Shown in pieces: positions 39,712 through 45,166 of a stretch of DNA of 45,166 nucleotides. Position 1 is the stretch's first letter; each line of letters starts with the position of its first letter. The notes below the pieces were generated by a model. The model was not told where the DNA came from and made no database searches. It saw only the letters and a list, made by a program, of their open reading frames with translations. Source of the DNA: an uncultured Fibrobacter sp. (GTDB lineage: Bacteria; Fibrobacterota; Fibrobacteria; Fibrobacterales; Fibrobacteraceae); NCBI GenBank assembly GCA_946405515.1, contig CAMJHM010000012.1:1-45166 (forward strand), in the 5' to 3' direction. The position numbers and the translations under genes were made by a program.

Positions 39712-40428
39712 CTATTCTTTCAGCAGTTCCGGGTACTTGTCCGCAATGCGGCGGGCGAGGTACACGAACGGTGTGTCCATCAGCGATGTCACGATGAAGA
39801 TACCGTAGCCGAAAATCAGGATTTCGACAATCGTATTCCACGGGAACACGCCTGCGAAGGCGAGCAGGTTGAATACCACCACATTGATGAGCTGGCTTAC
39901 GAGCGTGGAGCCGTTGTTGCGCAGCCACAAGAAACGCTTCTTGTCGCCGAACTTCTTTTCGGTCCATTTCCACCAGGCGTGGTAGGCCCACACGTCGAAC
40001 AGTTCGCATACGGCGTAGGCGAACAGGCTAGCAAGCATCACGCGGGGCGTATTGGCAAATACGGTACGGATGGGCCCGGCCATGGAGTCGCCCTCGGCGG
40101 GGATGTACAAGAACCAGCTCTGGGAAATCAGGATGAACGTGACGTTTGCGAGGATGCCGATTTTGACGCAGCGGCTAGCCTCTTTTTTGCCGAAGATTTC
40201 GCTCATGATGTCGGTCGCGAGGAAGGTCGAGGCGAAAATGACGTTGCCGAGCGTGGTGTCGAGCCCGAAGGCGTGTACCAGGATAAGCACCTCGATGTTG
40301 GCTGCGATGGTGCAGATGACAGTCCAGGCGAAGATGCCCTGCTTACCGAAGAAGCGGAAGAAGGCGACGAGGCCCCCGAAGAAGGCGAAGATGGAGGCGA
40401 TGAGGATGAGTTCGTTTTGTAGAGGCAT
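39712..40428 (-). CDS. yhhQ: Queuosine precursor transporter (YhhQ/VUT family)
   Basis: A 238-residue inner-membrane protein with 6-7 predicted helices, matching the vitamin-uptake-like YhhQ family that imports preQ0/preQ1. Characteristic segments are FASTFLATDIMSEIFGKKEA, the MLASLFAYAVCELFDVWAYHAWWK block and NNGSTLVSQLINVVVFNLLAF. It is encoded downstream of queF on the same strand, separated by 184 bases of heptad repeats. Together with queF, queA and gluQ it indicates salvage plus late queuosine synthesis. The first ATG at 40428 is used; no strong ribosome site is visible. Confidence 0.9.
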   Translation of the reverse strand: MPLQNELILIASIFAFFGGLVAFFRFFGKQGIFAWTVICTIAANIEVLILVHAFGLDTTLGNVIFASTFLATDIMSEIFGKKEASRCVKIGILANVTFILISQSWFLYIPAEGDSMAGPIRTVFANTPRVMLASLFAYAVCELFDVWAYHAWWKWTEKKFGDKKRFLWLRNNGSTLVSQLINVVVFNLLAFAGVFPWNTIVEILIFGYGIFIVTSLMDTPFVYLARRIADKYPELLKE

Positions 40429-40454
40429 GGGGTTTGAGGTCGGCGCGTTGCGCC

Positions 40455-40545
40455 TTTGAGGTGTGAGGTAGATAGTGGTTAGTAAACAGTGGTTGGTGGT
40501 TAGGGTAATAGACGAGAGACGAAAGACGAGAGACGAGAGAGGAAA
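40455..40545. repeat. Mixed heptad array upstream of yhhQ (13 units)
   Basis: Thirteen units in one 7-base register, changing sequence along the way: TTTGAGG, TGTGAGG, TAGATAG, then TGGTTAG types, then GGTAATA, then GACGAGA types (GACGAGA, GACGAAA, GACGAGA, GACGAGA). The last type is the complement of the TCTCGTC unit in gluQ and the NAT-like gene. Confidence 0.85.
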
Positions 40546-40550
40546 AAAAT

Positions 40551-40581
40551 GTCATTCGCAGGCGCATGACTCGTCGGCTCA
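40551..40581. repeat. 31-base dispersed module, copy B
   Basis: Same sequence as 15941-15971 and in the same orientation, between the GACGAGA heptads and the TCAC/TCGAGCC heptads. Confidence 0.8.
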
Positions 40582-40613
40582 TCGCTCACTGCTCGTGCCT
40601 CGAGCCTCGCTCC
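40579..40613. repeat. TCAC/TCGAGCC heptad array touching the queF stop codon
   Basis: TCATCGC, TCACTGC, TCGTGCC, TCGAGCC, TCGCTCC in register, a short version of the array at 16064-16134. Its last base is the first base of the queF stop triplet on the plus strand. Confidence 0.75.
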
Positions 40614-41089
40614 TATTTCCTCCGGTCGATTGCGGCAAACAGGCGGGTCTTGGCGAGCGATTCGAATTCGGTGCCCGGCTTGCCGTAGTTGGCGAACGGG
40701 TAGAGCGAGATGCCTCCGCGCGGCAAGAACAGCCCCTCGACCTCGATGTACTTCGGGTCCAAAAGCTTCACGAGGTCCTTCATGATGATATTCACGCAGT
40801 CTTCGTGGAAATCCCCATGGTTCCTGAACGAGAACATGTACAGCTTGAGCGACTTTGATTCTACCAGGAACTGGTCCGGGATGTAGTGAATCTTGATTTC
40901 GGCAAAGTCGGGCTGGCCAGTTTTGGGGCAAAGGCTCGTGAATTCCGGGCAGTTGAAAGTGACCATGTAGTCGTTGCCCGGGTGCTTGTTCGGGAATTTT
41001 TCGAGCACTTCGGGGCTGTAGGTCGTCTTGTACTGGGTCTTGTTGTTGCCGAGCAGCGTGACGCCTTCGAGTTCTGCTTCTGAACGCAT
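40613..41089 (-). CDS. queF: 7-cyano-7-deazaguanine reductase (QueF)
   Basis: Reduces preQ0 to preQ1 with NADPH. The 158-residue protein is the short unimodular (YkvM-type) form. Catalytic elements are seen: the nucleophile Cys54 in [15 protein letters not shown], Asp61 in the same segment, and the QueF motif ESKSLKLY (78-85) followed by [12 protein letters not shown] chose ATG 41089 because AGGAG lies just upstream, the protein then matches the family length, and residues further upstream are intergenic. The long leader may be structured. Confidence 0.95.
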   Translation of the reverse strand: MRSEAELEGVTLLGNNKTQYKTTYSPEVLEKFPNKHPGNDYMVTFNCPEFTSLCPKTGQPDFAEIKIHYIPDQFLVESKSLKLYMFSFRNHGDFHEDCVNIIMKDLVKLLDPKYIEVEGLFLPRGGISLYPFANYGKPGTEFESLAKTRLFAAIDRRK

Positions 41090-41095
41090 TTTGAC

Positions 41096-41164
41096 TCCTA
41101 GTTTTGGTTTATAGGGCCTGCGGGAACTCCGCAACCTAAGGCCAGGATGGGTTTCGAACTGGCC
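41096..41164 (-). promoter_or_regulatory. Structured queF leader, possible preQ1-responsive element
   Basis: Reading the minus strand toward queF there is a GGCCAG/CTGGCC hairpin (41140-41164), then UAGG, a TGCGG-AGTTC-CCGCA hairpin (41119-41133), CCCTA, and an A-rich tail TATAAACCAAAACTAGGAG that includes the ribosome site. UAGG/CCUA pairing plus an A-rich tail ending in CUAGG is reminiscent of preQ1-I riboswitches ('CCCU..A..AAAAACUAAGG'), but the loop does not match the consensus well. Confidence 0.25.
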
Positions 41165-41298
41165 GCCCCCAAAGATAGGAAATTCTAGGTGCTTTTTAAA
41201 GCCCCTGGAATTGCAAGGCTGTAAGTGTTTTTTTGTCCGTAAAAATGGCCTTTTATCCGAAACATGGCGAAAAACGGCGCAGGGTTGCAGGATAATGC

Positions 41299-41304
41299 TA
41301 TATT
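41299..41304 (+). promoter_or_regulatory. Predicted -10 element of a leaderless transcript
   Basis: TATATT, exactly 7 nt before the ATG at 41312, without a Shine-Dalgarno sequence. Confidence 0.45.
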
Positions 41305-41311
41305 GAAATCG

Positions 41312-41680
41312 ATGAATTTGTCTGCCCACTGTGTATTTATGGCTATGTTGCTTTGTACCGCAATGCTTTGCGGGTGTTCCAAGGTGTATATGCCACCGGC
41401 GCAGGTAGAAGGTGTGCACCCGGATTACGGTGAACGTCTGCACGTGTTGACCAAGCAGTATGTGGCTCTCGATGACCACGTGACCCTAGTCGACGACGTT
41501 CAGCAGAGCGACCGGAAATTGCTACTGCAGCTAGTTCGCGATACGGTGGGTGTCGTTGTCGTTTTCGAGATGCGCAAGGCGAAGGACAATTCCCTCATCT
41601 GGGCTTACCGCCACATCGCGTACGACCCGAAAGACTTCATCCCCATAGTGAGCCGTGTATCGAAGGAGAAAATCCGATGA
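41312..41680 (+). CDS. Small lipoprotein, unknown function
   Basis: A 122-residue predicted lipoprotein: [18 protein letters not shown] followed by the lipobox LCGC (Cys22). The mature part of 100 residues has alternating charged and hydrophobic segments ([31 protein letters not shown]) with no known family. The start at 41312 is favoured over ATG 41264 because the signal peptide then begins directly and the TATATT -10 lies between the two. It overlaps the next lipoprotein gene by ATGA, so the pair is translationally coupled. Confidence 0.75.
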   Translation: MNLSAHCVFMAMLLCTAMLCGCSKVYMPPAQVEGVHPDYGERLHVLTKQYVALDDHVTLVDDVQQSDRKLLLQLVRDTVGVVVVFEMRKAKDNSLIWAYRHIAYDPKDFIPIVSRVSKEKIR

Positions 41681-42135
41681 GAAGGCTCCTTTTGGCTTTT
41701 GCGATACTCGCTGTCGGCGTTGCCTTGAATGGTTGCGCGGTTGTGAAGGTCGAGGTGGACGATGCCCACAAAGGCTATGTCATATATAGTAATGGTGAGA
41801 AAGTCTGCGACGACTCCAGGAACTGCTATGTCCCGGTTGCCAGAGGCGACGAGATGTACCTAGAGGCCGAAAAGAACGGCGTCGTGTATGGGGAGGTGGT
41901 GATACACCGTGGCGATGGCGGGTACTCCACGCAGACCGTTTTGCACAGGGGGGCTGCCAAGGACGTTGCTACGGCGGTTGGGATGCCACTGGGCATTGCT
42001 GCCAGGGGGTTGCAGCCTCTGGAAACCGTCACCACGACTACGGAATATTTCCCAAAAAAGGTCATGATACCCGTGATGCCGCCCGAAAACGACGGGAATC
42101 CATTCCCCTGGGATAAACCCGACCCGAGTAAGTAG
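41677..42135 (+). CDS. Lipoprotein with PEGA-like segment, unknown function
   Basis: A 152-residue predicted lipoprotein with leader [17 protein letters not shown] and lipobox LNGC (Cys20). After it, VEVDDAHKGYVIYSNGEKVCDDSRNCYVPVARGDEMYLEAEKNG resembles small surface beta domains in which a substrate-like 'G..VY.NG' strand is followed by a basic strand. The C-terminus is proline-rich (PVMPPENDGNPFPWDKP). The ATG overlaps the preceding stop, so the two lipoproteins likely act together. The 108 bases after it hold no recognisable signal apart from AT-rich DNA. Confidence 0.72.
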   Translation: MRRLLLAFAILAVGVALNGCAVVKVEVDDAHKGYVIYSNGEKVCDDSRNCYVPVARGDEMYLEAEKNGVVYGEVVIHRGDGGYSTQTVLHRGAAKDVATAVGMPLGIAARGLQPLETVTTTTEYFPKKVMIPVMPPENDGNPFPWDKPDPSK

Positions 42136-42243
42136 ATTAGGTTAAAATTCCGGGCTGGAACCCCTTCCGCAAACTTTTTAAACCAGATTGTAATATCTTG
42201 ATTATTGAAATCATGTCTAGTTTTTACTAGATTTGGGGCCACT

Positions 42244-42774
42244 TTGAGAATCGATATCGCACAAGAACTTAAGGAATCCGAAGACCGCCGGGTGGTCTGG
42301 TCCCATGCCGATGCCCCCGAAATCTTCGACGAACTGCACCTGAAAGGCGATCTGGTAGCCCAGGTGCTGGTTAGCCCCGAAGGCCCTAGCAAGTGGCTTG
42401 TGTCCGGTACGCTCTCCGGAGTGCAAACTCTGACCTGCTCCCGTACGCTCGAGCTGTTCGACCGTCCCTTCGAAACCGAAATCGTCGTGGAAGTTGAAAG
42501 GCTTGGGGTGGCAAAACAGGAACTCGATGAAGACGATGCAGATGTCTTCGCTTATAGAATTCCCCAGGGGCAGTACTTCGTGGACGTTTCCGAGTGCGTT
42601 CGACAGCTGGTTATACTGCAAGAACCGGCCGCACCCGTGAAAAATCCTGACGAAGATTTTATCTTTGTATCAAACAAACCGACCAGTGACGGTTCTGCAG
42701 AGTCCGAAGACACTATGGACCCCCGCTGGGAAAAACTCAAAGCTTTAAAAAGCAAAATGGAAAATAGGAGTTAA
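42244..42774 (+). CDS. yceD: YceD/DUF177 family protein
   Basis: A 176-residue cytoplasmic protein linked to ribosome and 23S rRNA maturation in other bacteria (family knowledge). Typical features: the N-terminal LRIDIAQEL, strands around [22 protein letters not shown], and the cysteine-containing [16 protein letters not shown], which is the family's 'C.RCL' position. The C-terminus is acidic and ends near [12 protein letters not shown] set the start at TTG 42244 because the family begins with this strand; a TTG at 42205 would add 13 odd residues. It is followed after 2 bases by rpmF, the usual neighbour. Confidence 0.85.
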   Translation: MRIDIAQELKESEDRRVVWSHADAPEIFDELHLKGDLVAQVLVSPEGPSKWLVSGTLSGVQTLTCSRTLELFDRPFETEIVVEVERLGVAKQELDEDDADVFAYRIPQGQYFVDVSECVRQLVILQEPAAPVKNPDEDFIFVSNKPTSDGSAESEDTMDPRWEKLKALKSKMENRS

Positions 42775-42776
42775 AA

Positions 42777-42965
42777 ATGGCAGTACCTAAAAGAAAAACC
42801 TCGACCGCCCGTCGTGACAAGCGCCGCACCCACTGGAAGATGGAAGTGCCGGCCATGGCCACTTGCGAACATTGCGGTTCCGTGAAGCGCCCGCACCGCG
42901 TGTGCCCGGTTTGCGGTTACTACAATGGTGTTGAAGTTGTCGACATGAAGGGTGCTGAAGCCTAG
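42777..42965 (+). CDS. rpmF: 50S ribosomal protein L32
   Basis: A 62-residue ribosomal protein. [20 protein letters not shown] is the usual N-terminus, and a four-cysteine zinc ribbon is intact: CEHCG and CPVCG. The order yceD-rpmF-plsX is conserved in many bacteria. Starts 2 bases after the yceD stop, with AGGAG overlapping the end of yceD. Confidence 0.97.
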   Translation: MAVPKRKTSTARRDKRRTHWKMEVPAMATCEHCGSVKRPHRVCPVCGYYNGVEVVDMKGAEA

Positions 42966-42985
42966 TCGCTTTTAAGGAGTTGTTC

Positions 42986-43969
42986 ATGGTAAAAGTTGCC
43001 TTGGATGCATTGGGTGGCGATTTTGCCCCCGACGTAGTGATAGAAGGTGCTGTAAACGCCGTCAAGAAAAATGCTGATTTGCATGTTGTCTTGTGCGGAC
43101 CGGAGGCCGAGGTCAAGGCTGGGCTGGAAAAGCTTGGCTACGCTGGCAATGGTATTTCGGTCGTTGACGCACCGGATCCGGTCGCCATGGACGAACACCC
43201 CGTACAGGTTCTCAAGAAGAAACCCCACTCCGGCCTGGTGACCTGTGTTGCCTTGCAGAAGAAGGGAATGGTGGACGCCTCGGTGAGTGCCGGCAACTCC
43301 GGTGCCATGATGGCGTCTTGCCTCATGCTTCTCGGGAAGTCGAGCGAAAAGTTCAGCCGTCCGCCTATCGGTTGCGTTATTCCTACCGCCGACCGTCCGA
43401 TTATCTTGGTCGATGCCGGTGCGAACGTCGATGAACGCGCTTCTACGCTGGTGGACTTTGCCATCGCGGGATCCGCTTTTGCCGAGACCTACTTCGGTTA
43501 CCAGAATCCGAAGGTTGGCCTTTTGAACATGGGCGAAGAAGAACACAAGGGCCCAGCCGTGCTCCAGGAAGCACACCAGTTGCTGAAGTCTGCCCCGGTG
43601 AACTTCATCGGCAATATCGAAGGCGAAACGCTCATCGAAGGTGCCGCCGACGTCGTGGTGACTTCGGGCTTTACAGGCAATGTTGTCCTGAAAATGCTTG
43701 AAGGCTTCTACGAACTGCACAAGAAGATGTTCGGCTTTATTGACACTCCGAATGGTCGCCGCTTCGACGAAATGTGGGACTACCGCATGACGGGTGGCGC
43801 CTTGCTCCTCGGCCTCAACGGCACGGGCATTATCGCTCACGGCCGCTCCGATGCTCTCGCTATCGAGAAGGCTGTGGAAGTCGCTGCGAAGTACGCCGAG
43901 AAGGGCGTGTCCAAGAACGTGAACGAACGCTTGGCTGCCATCAAGGACGAACCCGCCGAAGCGAAGTAA
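42986..43969 (+). CDS. plsX: Phosphate acyltransferase PlsX
   Basis: Makes acyl-phosphate from acyl-ACP for phospholipid synthesis, at the inner face of the membrane. The 327 residues cover the whole enzyme: VALDALGGDFAPDVVIEGA at the N-terminus, SAGNSGAMMASCLMLLG, the NIEGETLIEGAADVVVTSGFTGNVVLKMLEG signature and GGALLLGLNGTGIIAHGRSD near the end. The start at ATG 42986 has AAGGAG at good distance. The usual partner fabH is not next to it; a strong terminator and a cellulase gene follow. Confidence 0.97.
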   Translation: MVKVALDALGGDFAPDVVIEGAVNAVKKNADLHVVLCGPEAEVKAGLEKLGYAGNGISVVDAPDPVAMDEHPVQVLKKKPHSGLVTCVALQKKGMVDASVSAGNSGAMMASCLMLLGKSSEKFSRPPIGCVIPTADRPIILVDAGANVDERASTLVDFAIAGSAFAETYFGYQNPKVGLLNMGEEEHKGPAVLQEAHQLLKSAPVNFIGNIEGETLIEGAADVVVTSGFTGNVVLKMLEGFYELHKKMFGFIDTPNGRRFDEMWDYRMTGGALLLGLNGTGIIAHGRSDALAIEKAVEVAAKYAEKGVSKNVNERLAAIKDEPAEAK

Positions 43970-43998
43970 CGGCCCCAGCTTACAACAAGCTTTAATGG

Positions 43999-44032
43999 CA
44001 GAACCCTAAGAGATTAGGGTTCTGTTTTTTTT
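43999..44032 (+). terminator. Rho-independent terminator after plsX
   Basis: CAGAACCCTAA / TTAGGGTTCTG, a perfect 11-bp stem closed by a GAGA tetraloop, then eight T residues. It ends the yceD-rpmF-plsX transcript. Confidence 0.95.
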
Positions 44033-44120
44033 GTATGAAATATCACGTCAAATTGATTCACGATGCGATGAGGTGTTTTTTTTATTATTTTCGTAAAAGC
44101 CACAAGGGGTGGTTGCTTAA

Positions 44121-44139
44121 ATTCAATTTATATTTGAAT
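44121..44139 (+). promoter_or_regulatory. Inverted repeat overlapping the probable -10 of the GH9 gene
   Basis: ATTCAA and TTGAAT flank TTTATAT; TATATT (44129-44134) inside it is the likely -10, 34 bases before the ATG. Overlap of a dyad with the -10 suggests an operator for a repressor or activator. Confidence 0.35.
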
Positions 44140-44168
44140 GAGGATAGGATGGTGTGTGGAGGGAAAAA

Positions 44169-45166
44169 ATGAAATCTACACTATTTGGAATTGCTGCCTT
44201 GGGGACCGTTTTGTCGGTCTCTGCTGCCGATACAACCCCGTACGACCTGATTCGTTCGGTTTACCCGATGGTCTGGGACACCTCGAGTGTCGCGGACGGC
44301 GGCACGGTCTTTGATTTTGGCAACTTTGGCGTAAATGGAAAGGATACGGTGGTCGGTACTCCTGACCCCGGTTCAAAGCCCGAAGATTTCAAGGCAAATG
44401 CCTACATTGCAGACACCTTGAATTTGGCTTTCATTGATGCCTTGAACCTGAAGGCTAGCAATATCCGCGTGAACCAGGCCGGTTATCTGACGACTGATTC
44501 TGAAAAACAGTTCTACTATATTTCGGCTGGTTGCGAAACGGCAACCTATTCCGTTGTCGACTTGGATGGGAACGAACTGGCTAAGGATGGCAAGTTCACG
44601 GCTACCGGAGATTCTGCCGGCTCTAACAGGGTGGTGCAGGCTTACGCCAATGATCCTTCTGTTCCTCGTTATACGGTGGAAATATCTACTCCTAAAACTA
44701 AGGTTTGTGCAGGCAAACTTGCTGATATGGCTTCGCTCCCTACGGACAAACGCCTCCGTGTCAAGGTGGGCAAGGAATATTCCTCGACATTTATCGTGAG
44801 TGACAGAATCTATTCGATGGTGCGCGATGCAAACCTCAAGTTCTTTGGCGTGCAGCGCAGCGGTGATTCGGAATCTTGGTTCCACAAGGCAAGCCATGTG
44901 CATGACACCATTCCTGGTGGTTGGTACGATTGCGGCGACCACCTGAAGATGGCCCCGACCATGGGTTATGCCTTCTTGATGCTTTCGTTGCTTTCGACGA
45001 CGAATCCGGAACGTGACGAAGACCATTACGCCTTCAATCACAACGAAACCGTAAAGACCGACGGTATTCCGGACATGTTGCGCGAAGCGCGTCATGGCGC
45101 CGAATTCTATTTGCGTTCCTATGAATATGCCAAGGGCGATATCAAGGATATGATTGTAAACATCGG
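44169..45166 (+). CDS. Secreted GH9 family cellulase, N-terminal part (3' truncated by window)
   Basis: The frame is open to the last base; 332 codons are present. The signal peptide MKSTLFGIAALGTVLSVSAA is cleaved near residue 20. Residues about 97-210 form the N-terminal immunoglobulin-like domain of GH9 enzymes (NIRVNQAGYL, YSVVDLDGNEL). The catalytic domain begins near 215: GGWYDCGDHLKMAPTMGYAF (250-269) holds the two catalytic-site aspartates (Asp254 and Asp257) of the GH9 DxGDH motif, and DGIPDMLREARHGAEFYL follows. The catalytic acid Glu would lie beyond the window. It probably cleaves cellulose or other beta-1,4-glucan outside the cell. GGAGGG precedes the ATG; a hydrophilic stretch at 30-90 is unassigned. 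Confidence 0.9.
   Translation, partial: MKSTLFGIAALGTVLSVSAADTTPYDLIRSVYPMVWDTSSVADGGTVFDFGNFGVNGKDTVVGTPDPGSKPEDFKANAYIADTLNLAFIDALNLKASNIRVNQAGYLTTDSEKQFYYISAGCETATYSVVDLDGNELAKDGKFTATGDSAGSNRVVQAYANDPSVPRYTVEISTPKTKVCAGKLADMASLPTDKRLRVKVGKEYSSTFIVSDRIYSMVRDANLKFFGVQRSGDSESWFHKASHVHDTIPGGWYDCGDHLKMAPTMGYAFLMLSLLSTTNPERDEDHYAFNHNETVKTDGIPDMLREARHGAEFYLRSYEYAKGDIKDMIVNI

Noticed and set aside
41140..41164. A tRNA T-arm
   Set aside because: TTCGAA in a hairpin loop looked like a T-loop, but no acceptor, D or anticodon arms can be folded around it on either strand.

Overview
The window most probably comes from a Fibrobacter species (phylum Fibrobacterota), a cellulose-degrading gut or rumen bacterium. 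The grounds are a 1546-residue fibro-slime-domain protein, a secreted GH5 enzyme with a C-terminal secretion-type domain, the start of a secreted GH9 cellulase, lipoproteins with poly-Ser linkers, and remnants of choice-of-anchor-A-type surface proteins. The assignment rests on family content and style; I had no 16S rRNA gene to check it.

Layout. 1-3836: end of gltX, then a zinc-ribbon/BON-like protein, a WYL regulator and queA in one direction. 3853-5460: an AT-rich tandem duplication of [surface-protein fragment + lipoprotein]. 5472-11973 (minus): a small membrane protein, GH57-hpt, a secreted GH5 glycanase and galM. 12152-14880: a lipoprotein, mnmE and a GRP/TMEM144-like transporter. 14898-17058: an acidic protein of unknown function, a 300-base block of repeats and an arylamine N-acetyltransferase-like protein. 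17295-25722: a lipoprotein, a MATE transporter, an FHA-GGDEF diguanylate cyclase, the fibro-slime protein and a SPOR protein. 25794-32074: a very large DUF4011/DUF3320 helicase-like protein whose catalytic motifs all look lost, gluQ, a periplasmic protein and a DnaQ-type exonuclease. 32249-37081 (minus): an operon of glycosyltransferase, topB and a GH3 enzyme. 37329-42135: Ser-rich lipoproteins, a YhhQ-type queuosine-precursor transporter, queF and two more lipoproteins. 42244-43969: the conserved yceD-rpmF-plsX cluster. 44169 to the end: a truncated GH9 cellulase.

Functionally the window mixes housekeeping with polysaccharide attack. Four genes belong to queuosine-tRNA metabolism (queA, gluQ, yhhQ, queF) but lie in separate units; mnmE and gltX also act on tRNA. 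GH5, GH9, GH57, GH3, galM and the fibro-slime protein fit capture, breakdown and storage of plant polysaccharide.

The most unusual content is not a gene. A family of period-7 (heptanucleotide) repeat arrays occurs between genes and also inside three conserved genes (mnmE, the NAT-like gene and gluQ), where the arrays are read in frame as low-complexity loops. The heptad found inside two of them, TCTCGTC, has no stop codon in any of the six frames and encodes the same cyclic seven-residue peptide in all three frames of a strand. Arrays built on CTAG heptads contain stops in every frame and were seen only between genes. A second recurrent signal is a TATATT-like hexamer exactly 6-7 nt before the start codon of nine genes, which predicts widespread leaderless mRNAs.
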